64,000 nucleotides of DNA from Fluviibacter sp964498255 (GTDB taxonomy: Bacteria; Pseudomonadota; Gammaproteobacteria; Burkholderiales; Rhodocyclaceae), in NCBI GenBank assembly GCA_964498255.1, contig CAZCGW010000003.1, forward strand, positions 62,001-126,000. The letters are read 5' to 3'. Below the pieces are notes generated by a model. It had not been told where the DNA came from and searched no databases. It saw nothing but the letters and a program-made list of their open reading frames with translations. Made by a program: the position numbers and the translations under genes. Positions 1-7,441 of this stretch are shown in pieces. Positions within the stretch are counted from its first letter, which is position 1. Every line of letters begins with the position of its first letter.

Positions 1-329
1 AGCCCGATATCCCAGAACTGGCTAACCAGCTTTTCTAAGGCGGCCTCGATTTCCGGCGTGGGTGGGTTTTCTAGGGTAATGAGGACATCGATATCCGAAT
101 AAGGATAAAGCTCGCCTCGACCATACCCCCCAATGGCAATTAGCGCCGCACATTTGGACAACTGCGCGCTATTCCACAGACGCTCCAGCATTCGGTCGAC
201 CAGTTGGGATCGGCCAGCAAGGTAGGATTTGTGGTCTGGCTGTGCCAGATACGTGTCAGCTAGATCCTTCTGACCCAGTTTAAGTGTTTCGCGAATCTCG
301 GTGAGCACTTGCTTGGCGCCCTGTGTCAT
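1..329 (-). CDS. glnD: Bifunctional uridylyltransferase/uridylyl-removing enzyme GlnD, N-terminal part (cut by window edge)
   Basis: The minus strand reads an open frame from an ATG at 329 to the window edge, giving about 109 residues. It contains GGYGRGELYPYSDIDVL, the nucleotidyltransferase signature of GlnD, in which the D-I-D pair binds the catalytic metals. GlnD uridylylates PII signalling proteins under nitrogen limitation and removes the group under nitrogen excess. The HD and ACT domains should lie beyond the window. The gene follows map by 12 bases on the same strand, so the two are probably co-transcribed, an arrangement common in proteobacteria. The start is well placed: residues 1-70 match the usual helical N-terminus before the catalytic motif. 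Confidence 0.93.
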   Translation of the reverse strand, partial: MTQGAKQVLTEIRETLKLGQKDLADTYLAQPDHKSYLAGRSQLVDRMLERLWNSAQLSKCAALIAIGGYGRGELYPYSDIDVLITLENPPTPEIEAALEKLVSQFWDIG

Positions 330-341
330 GGTTGAACCCGA

Positions 342-1136
342 TTAGAAGTTGGGTCGGGGAGGGGCGCCGTCTGAAAGCGTTAGGACTTCAACGCCATCGG
401 CAGTCACCACAATGGTGTGTTCCCATTGTGCAGAGAGCGAATGATCCTTGGTCACAATGGTCCAGCCGTCTGCCAGTTCTTTAATATCGGCTTTGCCCGC
501 GTTGATCATCGGCTCGATGGTGAAAATCATGCCTTCCTGCAGCTTGAGTCCAGTACCGGGTTTGCCGTAGTGCAGCACCTGGGGATCTTCGTGAAAGTGT
601 TGGCCGATACCGTGTCCACAGAATTCTCGAACCACGGAATAGCCACTTTTTTGGGCATGCGTCTGAATAGCGTGCCCGATATCGCCAAGAGTGGCGCCTG
701 GGCGTACCACGTCGATGCCTTTCCAGAGGCACTCATAGGTCACGTCACTCAGACGCTGGGCAAGGGTAGATACTTCGCCTACGCTAAACATGCGGCTTGT
801 ATCGCCATACCAGCCGTCTTTAATCACTGTGATGTCCAGATTGACGACATCGCCCTTTTTGAGCTGTTTATCGCCGGGAATGCCATGACACACCTGGTGA
901 TTAACAGATGTGCAGATGGATTTGGGGTAGGGGGTGTAACCCGGTGGCTGATAATTCAAGGGCGCGGGGATGGTTCCTTGAACATTAACCATGTAATCGT
1001 GGCAGAGCTTGTCGAGCTCACCCGTAGTTACACCTGGTTTAACGAAAGGTGCAATATAATCAAGCACTTCAGATGCGAGCCTGCATGCAACGCGCATGGC
1101 GTTGATTTGTTCGGGGGTTTTGATCGTAACGCTCAT
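342..1136 (-). CDS. map: Type I methionine aminopeptidase
   Basis: This cytoplasmic metalloprotease removes the initiator methionine from new proteins. The 264-residue product is the normal length for proteobacterial type I enzymes. The five expected metal ligands are visible: D101 (NLDI), D112 (YGDT), H175 (CGHGIGQ), E208 (TIEPM) and E239 (QWEHT). The frame stays open upstream to 1271, but homology begins at MSVTIKTPEQ, so I place the start at 1136. The gene is divergent from rpsB across a 291-base spacer and lies just upstream of glnD on the minus strand. The map/rpsB divergence is a conserved arrangement in this lineage. Confidence 0.97.
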   Translation of the reverse strand: MSVTIKTPEQINAMRVACRLASEVLDYIAPFVKPGVTTGELDKLCHDYMVNVQGTIPAPLNYQPPGYTPYPKSICTSVNHQVCHGIPGDKQLKKGDVVNLDITVIKDGWYGDTSRMFSVGEVSTLAQRLSDVTYECLWKGIDVVRPGATLGDIGHAIQTHAQKSGYSVVREFCGHGIGQHFHEDPQVLHYGKPGTGLKLQEGMIFTIEPMINAGKADIKELADGWTIVTKDHSLSAQWEHTIVVTADGVEVLTLSDGAPPRPNF

Positions 1137-1242
1137 TTTTGGCTTTGTATGGGTGTGGAAGCAGGGCTGACACAGGTTGTTGTAACCCAATGCGAAGCAT
1201 AACCGAGTCGCTCTGCTACAGCCAGCCAAAAGTGATTCGAGC

Positions 1243-1272
1243 TTGCTGCAGTGCGTTGTTTGCTGGTACAAT
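1243..1272 (+). promoter_or_regulatory. Predicted sigma-70 promoter of the rpsB-tsf operon
   Basis: TTGCTG (1243-1248) and TACAAT (1267-1272) are separated by 18 bases. The -10 is preceded by a TG one base upstream (1264-1265), making it an extended -10. Transcription would start near 1279, leaving a 5' leader of about 150 bases before rpsB. The spacing and extended -10 fit a strong ribosomal-protein promoter. This is prediction only. Confidence 0.6.
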
Positions 1273-1278
1273 CTGCGG

Positions 1279-1427
1279 GTTTTCTTAATGAAAACTGGCC
1301 GCTAGGCTGAAATCGTCCCGAGGCATCTGTTTCGGGGCAAATCCACACACAATGCCGAATTCAGGGTGTTTTTCTCCGGAAAAATCGCAGTCGGTGTTGT
1401 GGCGGTTTAACCCTGCAAGGAGTCGTT
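1279..1427 (+). promoter_or_regulatory. Long 5' leader of rpsB with two small hairpins
   Basis: About 150 bases lie between the predicted start site and rpsB and hold no gene. Two hairpins are visible: CCCGA/TCGGG at 1317-1336, and TTTTTC/GAAAAA closed by a TCCG loop at 1369-1384. AAGGAG at 1417-1422 precedes the ATG. In E. coli the rpsB-tsf operon is autoregulated by S2 through its leader. Whether this leader does the same is inference, because I cannot match it to a known RNA family by eye. Confidence 0.35.
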
Positions 1428-2180
1428 ATGTCGACAATGCGTCAAATGCTGGAAGCCGGCGTCCACTTCGGACACCAAACCCGCTTCTGGAACCCCCGTA
1501 TGGCCCCCTACATTTTTGGGGCTCGTAACAAGATTCACATCGTTAACCTTGAAAAGACCGTTGCCAAGTACAACGAAGCAATCGCTTTCGTTAAGAAGCT
1601 GTCGGCTAACAAGGGTACGGTTCTGTTTGTAAGCACCAAGCGCCAGGCTCGCGAAATCGTTGCTGAAGAAGCTGCGCGCGCAGGTATGCCTTGGGTTGAT
1701 CAGCGCTGGTTGGGCGGCATGCTCACCAACTACAAGACGCTGAAGCAATCGATCAAGCGTCTGAAAGACATGGAACAGTCTGTTGAAGACGGTTCGTGCG
1801 AGAAGCTGACCAAAAAAGAAGCACTGGATTTCAAGCGCGAGCTGGAAAAGCTGCAGAAATCCATTGGCGGTATCAAGAACATGGCAACACTGCCAGACGC
1901 TATTTTCATCATCGATGTCGGCTATCACAAGATTGCCGTAACCGAAGCCAAGAAGCTGGGTATTCCAGTCATTGGCGTGGTTGATACCAACCACAGCCCA
2001 GAAGGCGTTGATTACATCATTCCGGGTAACGATGACTCGTCGCGTGCGATTCGTCTGTATGCCCGCGGTATCGCCGATGCCGTGCTGGAAGGTCGTAGCC
2101 AGTCGATCCAGGAAATCGTTGACGCCGCTGGTGGTGATGACGAGTTCGTTGAGGTCGAAGAAGAAGTCGCGGGCGAATAA
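1428..2180 (+). CDS. rpsB: 30S ribosomal protein S2
   Basis: This protein of the small ribosomal subunit sits on the solvent side between head and body. The 250-residue product starts MSTMRQMLEAGVHFGHQTR, the near-invariant S2 N-terminus. It also contains the conserved stretches WNPRMAPYIFG, LFVSTKRQA and WLGGMLTNYKT, and ends in an acidic tail (DDEFVEVEEE). A good AAGGAG site precedes the ATG. It is the first gene of rpsB-tsf-pyrH-frr, a cluster conserved across proteobacteria. An in-frame shadow on the opposite strand is not a gene. Confidence 0.99.
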   Translation: MSTMRQMLEAGVHFGHQTRFWNPRMAPYIFGARNKIHIVNLEKTVAKYNEAIAFVKKLSANKGTVLFVSTKRQAREIVAEEAARAGMPWVDQRWLGGMLTNYKTLKQSIKRLKDMEQSVEDGSCEKLTKKEALDFKRELEKLQKSIGGIKNMATLPDAIFIIDVGYHKIAVTEAKKLGIPVIGVVDTNHSPEGVDYIIPGNDDSSRAIRLYARGIADAVLEGRSQSIQEIVDAAGGDDEFVEVEEEVAGE

Positions 2181-2224
2181 CCCGTCACGCCGGACGCCTG
2201 GTTCTTACGGGTTTCTCCGGCATG

Positions 2225-2250
2225 ATCGGCCGCCTTCGGGCGGCCGATTT
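2225..2250 (+). terminator. Attenuator-like terminator between rpsB and tsf
   Basis: A ten-base-pair GC-rich stem, ATCGGCCGCC/GGCGGCCGAT, is closed by a TTCG tetraloop and followed by only two extra T residues. The short T-tract suggests partial termination, which would set the ratio of S2 to EF-Ts rather than end the operon. Confidence 0.65.
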
Positions 2251-2323
2251 GCAATAAGCAAGCTCTTTGCCTGTGAGAGTCCGGGGCAAACAGTGTGAAT
2301 CAGATACGAATTAGGAGATAAGC

Positions 2324-3223
2324 ATGGCTGAAATTACCGCAGGAATGGTCAAGGAACTTCGCGAAAAGACTGATGCGCCGATGATGGAATGCAAAAAGGC
2401 GTTGACCGAAGCCCAGGGCGACATGGACAAGGCCGAAGAAATTCTGCGCGTTAAGCTGGGCAGCAAGGCTTCGAAGGCTGCAGCCCGTATTGCAGCCGAA
2501 GGTATTGTAGGTATCTACATTGCTGCTGATGGCAAGCTGGCATCGATGGTTGAAGTGAACTGCGAAACTGACTTCGTTGCCAAGAATGATGATTTCCTGG
2601 CCTTCACAAGTAAGGTTGCCGAGCTGGTTGCAACGCAGAATCCGGCTGATGTGGCTGCCTTGTCGGCTTTGCCAATGGATGGTTCAACGGTTGAAGCGGT
2701 GCGTGCCGCTCTGGTTGGCAAGATCGGTGAAAATATGTCGATCCGCCGCTTCGTGCGTATCGAGGGTGCTGGTCAGGTTGCCTCGTACATCCACGGTGGT
2801 AGCAAGATTGGTGTTCTGGTTGATCTGGTGGGTGGTGATGAAGCGCTGGCCAAGGATCTGGCCATGCACATTGCTGCAAACAAACCTAAATCGCTGGACG
2901 CCTCAGGTGTTGATGCTGCGCTGATTGAAACCGAGCGTCGTATTGCTACCGAAAAGGCTGCCGAATCGGGCAAACCTGCTGATATCGTTGCCAAGATGGT
3001 TGAAGGCACTGTTCAGAAATTCCTGAAGGAAGTGACTCTAATGGGTCAGGTTTTCGTGAAGGCTGAAGACGGTAAGCAAACGATCGAGCAATTGCTCAAG
3101 CAGAAGAACGCTAGCATCAATAGCTTTACGCTGTATCTGGTGGGTGAAGGCATCGAGAAGAAGGTTGATGACTTTGCTGCTGAAGTGGCTGCCCAACAGG
3201 CTGCCGCTGCCGCCAAGAAGTAA
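2324..3223 (+). CDS. tsf: Translation elongation factor Ts
   Basis: EF-Ts is the guanine-nucleotide exchange factor for EF-Tu. The 299-residue protein begins with the UBA-like N-terminal domain (AEITAGMVKELREKTDAPMMECKKAL). It carries the TDFV EF-Tu contact motif in CETDFVAKND near residue 83, followed by the dimerisation and core domains. The Ala-rich C-terminus (AAQQAAAAAKK) is a little longer than usual. An AGGAG site lies ten bases before the start. It follows rpsB after the attenuator hairpin and precedes pyrH. Confidence 0.99.
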   Translation: MAEITAGMVKELREKTDAPMMECKKALTEAQGDMDKAEEILRVKLGSKASKAAARIAAEGIVGIYIAADGKLASMVEVNCETDFVAKNDDFLAFTSKVAELVATQNPADVAALSALPMDGSTVEAVRAALVGKIGENMSIRRFVRIEGAGQVASYIHGGSKIGVLVDLVGGDEALAKDLAMHIAANKPKSLDASGVDAALIETERRIATEKAAESGKPADIVAKMVEGTVQKFLKEVTLMGQVFVKAEDGKQTIEQLLKQKNASINSFTLYLVGEGIEKKVDDFAAEVAAQQAAAAAKK

Positions 3224-3235
3224 ATTCTGTCTGAA

Positions 3236-3257
3236 GGGTCACGCACGTGCGTGACCC
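3236..3257 (+). terminator. Perfect palindromic hairpin between tsf and pyrH
   Basis: The sequence GGGTCACGC-ACGT-GCGTGACCC forms a nine-base-pair stem with a four-base loop. No T-run follows, so it is not a classical intrinsic terminator. It may be an RNA-processing or mRNA-stability element separating tsf from pyrH. Confidence 0.4.
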
Positions 3258-3301
3258 GCCGGATTCTTGAAGCACGCATTTCTGTATTGAAAGGTCAAAT
3301 T

Positions 3302-4018
3302 ATGGCAACACCCAAATACAAACGCATATTGCTCAAGCTGTCCGGAGAGGCATTGATGGGCGATGATGCGTATGGCATCAATCGTCAGACGATCAACGGG
3401 ATCGTCGCCGAAATTAAGAAAGTGGCTGATCTGGGTGTCCAGATGGGCGTGGTGATTGGCGGCGGTAATATTTTCCGCGGTGTCGCAGCATCAGCCTCCG
3501 GTATGGATCGGGCTCAGGCCGATTACATGGGCATGCTGGCCACCGTGATGAATAGCCTGGCTTTGCAAGACGCAATGCGTATTGCCGGTTTGCCGGTACG
3601 TGTGCAGTCTGCGCTGGATATTCAACAAGTCGTTGAGCCTTATGTGCGCGGTAAAGCGATTCGTTACCTGGAACAGGGACGTATCGTGATTTTTGCAGCA
3701 GGTACAGGTAATCCGTTCTTTACGACGGATACAGCGGCAGCCTTACGTGGTGCCGAAATTGGTGCAGAGATCGTTCTTAAGGCAACCAAGGTAGATGGTA
3801 TTTATACGGCTGATCCCAAGAAAGATCCGGCCGCAACCAAGTACGAAACAATCTCTTTTGATGAAGCGATTCAGAAGGATCTGAAAGTCATGGATGCAAC
3901 GGCCTTTGCCTTGTGTCGTGATCAAAAATTACCGATCAATGTTTTTTCGATTTTCGAGACAGGTGCCCTGGAGCGCGTCGTTATGGGCTCTAAAGAAGGC
4001 ACGCTCGTTTATTGCTGA
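3302..4018 (+). CDS. pyrH: UMP kinase
   Basis: PyrH phosphorylates UMP to UDP, is hexameric and is activated by GTP. The 238-residue product belongs to the amino-acid-kinase fold. It shows KRILLKLSGEALMG at the start, the GGGN phosphate loop (VIGGGNIFRG), and GTGNPFFTTDTAAALR with TKVDGIYTADPKKDP for nucleotide and substrate binding. An ATG at 3302 matches the family N-terminus. The frame also allows a start at 3251, but the extra 17 residues are not family-like. It sits between tsf and frr as in most proteobacteria. Confidence 0.98.
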   Translation: MATPKYKRILLKLSGEALMGDDAYGINRQTINGIVAEIKKVADLGVQMGVVIGGGNIFRGVAASASGMDRAQADYMGMLATVMNSLALQDAMRIAGLPVRVQSALDIQQVVEPYVRGKAIRYLEQGRIVIFAAGTGNPFFTTDTAAALRGAEIGAEIVLKATKVDGIYTADPKKDPAATKYETISFDEAIQKDLKVMDATAFALCRDQKLPINVFSIFETGALERVVMGSKEGTLVYC

Positions 4019-4036
4019 TACGTAAGGAAAACTAAC

Positions 4037-4591
4037 ATGAGCGAAATCAAAAAAAGTACCGAACAGCGCATGCTGAAGTCTTTAGAAAGCCTGAAGACAG
4101 ATCTGGGTAAGATCCGCACGGGTCGTGCGCATACAGGCATTCTCGACCATGTGATGGTTGAATACTACGGCTCAATGGTTCCTGTGAATCAAGTGGCTAA
4201 CGTAACGCTGGTTGATTCACGTACGCTGGGCGTGCAACCCTTCGAAAAACCAATGGCTGGCAAAATCGAAAAAGCCATTCGTGATTCTGATCTGGGTTTG
4301 AATCCTGCGGCTCAGGGTGAAACGATTCGTGTGCCTATGCCAGCACTGACGGAAGAGCGTCGTAAAGAGCTCATTAAGCTGGTCAAGGCTGAAGGCGAAA
4401 ACGGCAAAGTATCCGTGCGGAATTTGCGTCGCGATGCCAATAACACGCTTAAAGATCAGCTGAAGAACAAGGAAATTTCTGAAGATGAAGAGCGTCGTTC
4501 GCAAGACGATATTCAGAAGCTGACGGATAAGTTTGTTGCTGATATCGACAAGCTTCTGGCGGATAAAGAAAAAGAACTTCTCCAGATCTAA
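4037..4591 (+). CDS. frr: Ribosome recycling factor
   Basis: RRF splits post-termination ribosomes together with EF-G. The 184-residue length is typical. The conserved helical-bundle sequences are present, including KIRTGRAH, LDHVMVEYYG, IRVPMPALTEERRKELIK and VRNLRRDANN. AAGGA lies nine bases before the ATG. The gene closes the translation-factor part of the operon and is followed after nine bases by uppS. Confidence 0.99.
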   Translation: MSEIKKSTEQRMLKSLESLKTDLGKIRTGRAHTGILDHVMVEYYGSMVPVNQVANVTLVDSRTLGVQPFEKPMAGKIEKAIRDSDLGLNPAAQGETIRVPMPALTEERRKELIKLVKAEGENGKVSVRNLRRDANNTLKDQLKNKEISEDEERRSQDDIQKLTDKFVADIDKLLADKEKELLQI

Positions 4592-4600
4592 CGGTTACAA

Positions 4601-5431
4601 GTGAGCCTCATCACCCGCTGGTTCAAAAGACAGGCTCAGCCCAAGGCTGAGCCTTCTGTCCTTGATGGCGTCTGTCCCCGCCATATCGCCATTATTATGG
4701 ATGGCAATGGACGGTGGGCTAAACGGCGTCTACTGCCCCGCGTTGCAGGGCATCGTCAGGGCGTAGAAACGGTGCGCAGCACCGTTCGGCGTTGCCTCGA
4801 AATGGGTGTCGAGCATTTGACACTGTTTGCATTCAGCTCTGAAAACTGGCGTCGACCGCCTGAAGAAGTCACCTTGTTGATGCAATTGTTCATGCGAGCG
4901 CTCGAGCAGGAAGTCGGCAAGCTCAATGAGCATGGCATTCGTTTGCGAGTTGTGGGAGATCGCTCACGATTTGCGCCTGAGCTACAGAGCATGATTGCCC
5001 AGGCTGAATCGATGACTGGCGCTAATACCCGAATGACACTTCATGTGTGCGCTAATTACGGTGGTCGTTGGGATATCGCCCAGGCAGTGAATCGTTTAGT
5101 GCTGGCACAGCCGGAACGCGCAGGTGAATTTGTTGAGCAGGATCTTGAGCCTTATCTCTGTTTTGCAGGTGTGCCTGAACCTGATCTGTTCATACGGACA
5201 GGTGGAGAAGAGCGTATTTCTAACTTTCTCCTCTGGCAGCTGGCCTATTCAGAGCTGTATTTCACACCAATCCTATGGCCTGAGTTCGGTGAAGAACCCT
5301 TTATAACAGCCATACGTTCATTCCAGAAACGTCAGAGACGTTTCGGACAGACGGGTGACCAGATCGAAGCGGCACAACGTGCGGCGATCCAGAGTGCAGG
5401 TCCAGGCAAGGAAAACACTTCAACATGTTAA
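4601..5431 (+). CDS. uppS: Isoprenyl transferase (undecaprenyl diphosphate synthase)
   Basis: UppS adds isopentenyl units in cis to farnesyl diphosphate, making the C55 lipid carrier for peptidoglycan and O-antigen. HIAIIMDGNGRWAKRR carries the catalytic Asp (D34), FAFSSENWRRP follows, and RTGGEERISNFLLWQLAYSE holds the pyrophosphate-binding arginine and Mg ligand. The protein has 276 residues. The start is GTG, with no clear ribosome-binding site, nine bases after frr, suggesting translational coupling. A perfect ten-base-pair hairpin lies in codons 11-18. The gene overlaps cdsA by seven bases. Confidence 0.96.
   Translation: MSLITRWFKRQAQPKAEPSVLDGVCPRHIAIIMDGNGRWAKRRLLPRVAGHRQGVETVRSTVRRCLEMGVEHLTLFAFSSENWRRPPEEVTLLMQLFMRALEQEVGKLNEHGIRLRVVGDRSRFAPELQSMIAQAESMTGANTRMTLHVCANYGGRWDIAQAVNRLVLAQPERAGEFVEQDLEPYLCFAGVPEPDLFIRTGGEERISNFLLWQLAYSELYFTPILWPEFGEEPFITAIRSFQKRQRRFGQTGDQIEAAQRAAIQSAGPGKENTSTC
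4632..4654 (+). other. Ten-base-pair hairpin inside the start of uppS
   Basis: AGGCTCAGCC-CAA-GGCTGAGCCT is a perfect inverted repeat with a three-base loop, about 30 bases downstream of the GTG start and inside coding sequence. Placed between frr and the conserved part of uppS, it could slow ribosomes, mark an RNA cleavage site or mediate attenuation. No T-run follows. Confidence 0.5.
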
Positions 5432-6240
5432 TGACGCGTATTAAAACTGCAGCGGTGCTTCTGGTGCTTGTGCTGCTGGTCTTGTTTGTGTTGCCTGGTT
5501 GGACATGGGTCGTCTTTGCTTCATTGCTCTCCGGCCTGGGCTTCTGGGAATGGTTAAGAATGACCCCGAGACCTTATTTCTCACCTGTGACACGAATTAT
5601 TCTGGCCATACTTTTTGGCAATATTCTCGCCGCGATTGCTTTAGCAGCCCCGGTATTCTGGATGGACTGGTTAACCGGGATTAGCCTATTGCTAGCCAGC
5701 GTATTCTGGTTGCTTGTAGTGCCGCTATGGTTAGTTAAGCGTTGGGAGTTGCGTCAACCGGTGCTTCATCTATTCGTCGGTATCGTTTTGCTGGTTCCTG
5801 CATGGTGTGCTCTGGTTTCTATGAAATCAGTTCCTCCCGAACCCTGGTTGTTGCTAGCAACAATGGCTGTGCCATGGATTGCGGATATTGGCGCGTACTT
5901 TACTGGCAAACAGTTTGGCAAACGTAAACTTGCGCCTGCGATCAGCCCGGGAAAAACCTGGGAGGGTGTCGCTGGTGCTGCGATCTGCATGTTGATTTAC
6001 GCATTGGTACTTAATCAGGTGGACGGTATTTTCACGGCGCTTTCATTACCAGTCCTGATGCTTCTGCTGGTCCTTTCGGTAACGGGCGATTTGTTCGAAT
6101 CTTTGATGAAACGTCAGGCCGGTATTAAAGACAGTTCTCAGCTGTTGCCCGGCCATGGTGGCGTGCTGGATCGGATTGACAGTCAATTGTCCGTTTTGCC
6201 GGTTGCACTACTGATGATCATTCTTGCCGTCGGCCACTGA
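5425..6240 (+). CDS. cdsA: Phosphatidate cytidylyltransferase
   Basis: This integral inner-membrane enzyme makes CDP-diacylglycerol from phosphatidic acid and CTP, the entry point to all phospholipids. The 271-residue protein is mostly hydrophobic helices. It ends with the CDS signature: SVTGDLFESLMKRQAGIKDS followed by LLPGHGGVLDRIDS, including the catalytic Asp pair. The upstream motif SPGKTWEGVAG is also typical. Its start overlaps the end of uppS by seven bases, and its end lies ten bases before dxr, so the three are one transcript. Confidence 0.97.
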   Translation: MLMTRIKTAAVLLVLVLLVLFVLPGWTWVVFASLLSGLGFWEWLRMTPRPYFSPVTRIILAILFGNILAAIALAAPVFWMDWLTGISLLLASVFWLLVVPLWLVKRWELRQPVLHLFVGIVLLVPAWCALVSMKSVPPEPWLLLATMAVPWIADIGAYFTGKQFGKRKLAPAISPGKTWEGVAGAAICMLIYALVLNQVDGIFTALSLPVLMLLLVLSVTGDLFESLMKRQAGIKDSSQLLPGHGGVLDRIDSQLSVLPVALLMIILAVGH

Positions 6241-6250
6241 AAAGAGTCAC

Positions 6251-7441
6251 ATGCAACAGCGCGTTGTCGTTCTTGGCTCTACCGGTTCCATAGGGCAGAG
6301 CACCCTGGATGTCATAGCCCGGCATCCCGAACGCTATCGTGTTTATGCCTTGGCAGCGCTGCGCCAGATTGATTTACTGGAAACTCAGATAGATCGGTTC
6401 AATCCAGCTGTAGTCGTTGTAGTTGATCCGGCTGCCGCAGAGCAGTTACGGTCACGTCTAACTGCAAAAGCTTCTAATGTCGTCGTGCAGACGGGTGCAG
6501 AGGCATTGGTTCGGATTGTAAAGACGCCTGAAGTGGATACGGTGATGGCTGCGATTGTGGGTGCAGCCGGTTTGCCTTCAGCCCTTGCTGCGGCAGAGGC
6601 CGGCAAGCGTGTGTTGCTCGCCAATAAGGAAGCGCTCGTTATGGCTGGGCCGGTATTCATGGACGCGGTACGTCGCTCCGGTGCCGTGCTTTTACCGATT
6701 GATAGCGAACACAATGCAATTTTCCAGTCGTTGCCTGCATCCTACGCAGCGAATCCCGAAGAAAATGGTATTGGCCATATTGTGCTCACCGCATCGGGCG
6801 GCCCATTCCGTGGGTATAAAAAAGAACAATTGACGGAAGTTACACCGGAGCAAGCGGTCAGCCATCCCAAGTGGTCGATGGGCCCCAAAATTTCTGTGGA
6901 CTCGGCTTCATTAATGAATAAAGGTCTCGAAGTCATCGAGGCCCACTTTTTATTTGGTTTGCCTGCCGACAAGATCAAAGTGGTCGTCCATCCGCAAAGT
7001 ACGATCCACTCGTTGGTTCAGTATGTCGATGGTTCGGTTATTGCAGAACTGGGTGAGCCTGACATGCGCACACCAATTGCACACGCATTGGCCTGGCCAG
7101 AACGCATTCAATCTGGCGTCAATACGCTGGATCTGGTTGCCTGCGGACATTTCGACTTTGCAGCACCTGATCTCGAGGCATTTCCGTGTCTATCGCTAGC
7201 CTATGAAGCCTTGAAACGGGGTGGGTTAGCTCCCGCAGTGCTTAATGCGGCTAACGAAGTTGCTGTGGCGGCTTTTCTTGATAAGAAAATTGCATTCCTG
7301 GCTATCCCGGAAGTGATTCGCCAAACCCTGGACGAGATTCCTGATAGCCCGCTTACGGATCTGGATTCTGTTCTGGCAGTTGATCAACGCGCCCGCCATT
7401 ATGCGCAGTCCCTGGTGGATGGGCTGGATAAAGCACAATGA
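6251..7441 (+). CDS. dxr: 1-deoxy-D-xylulose 5-phosphate reductoisomerase
   Basis: Dxr converts DXP to MEP with NADPH, the first committed step of the MEP isoprenoid pathway, which feeds UppS. The 396-residue product shows LGSTGSIGQSTLDVIARHP for NADPH binding. It also has ANKEALVMAG, the metal and substrate loop IDSEHNAIFQ, and TASGGPFR. An ATG at 6251 follows an AAAAGAG site. The open frame extends to 6224 but only into the end of cdsA. The stop overlaps the rseP start as ATGA. Confidence 0.98.
   Translation: MQQRVVVLGSTGSIGQSTLDVIARHPERYRVYALAALRQIDLLETQIDRFNPAVVVVVDPAAAEQLRSRLTAKASNVVVQTGAEALVRIVKTPEVDTVMAAIVGAAGLPSALAAAEAGKRVLLANKEALVMAGPVFMDAVRRSGAVLLPIDSEHNAIFQSLPASYAANPEENGIGHIVLTASGGPFRGYKKEQLTEVTPEQAVSHPKWSMGPKISVDSASLMNKGLEVIEAHFLFGLPADKIKVVVHPQSTIHSLVQYVDGSVIAELGEPDMRTPIAHALAWPERIQSGVNTLDLVACGHFDFAAPDLEAFPCLSLAYEALKRGGLAPAVLNAANEVAVAAFLDKKIAFLAIPEVIRQTLDEIPDSPLTDLDSVLAVDQRARHYAQSLVDGLDKAQ

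Noticed and set aside
417..1202. 261-residue open frame on the plus strand opposite map
   Set aside because: It is the antisense shadow of map, has no recognisable domains and no ribosome-binding site.
1407..1994. 195-residue antisense frame opposite rpsB
   Set aside because: It is a shadow of a highly biased ribosomal gene, and rpsB is unambiguous.
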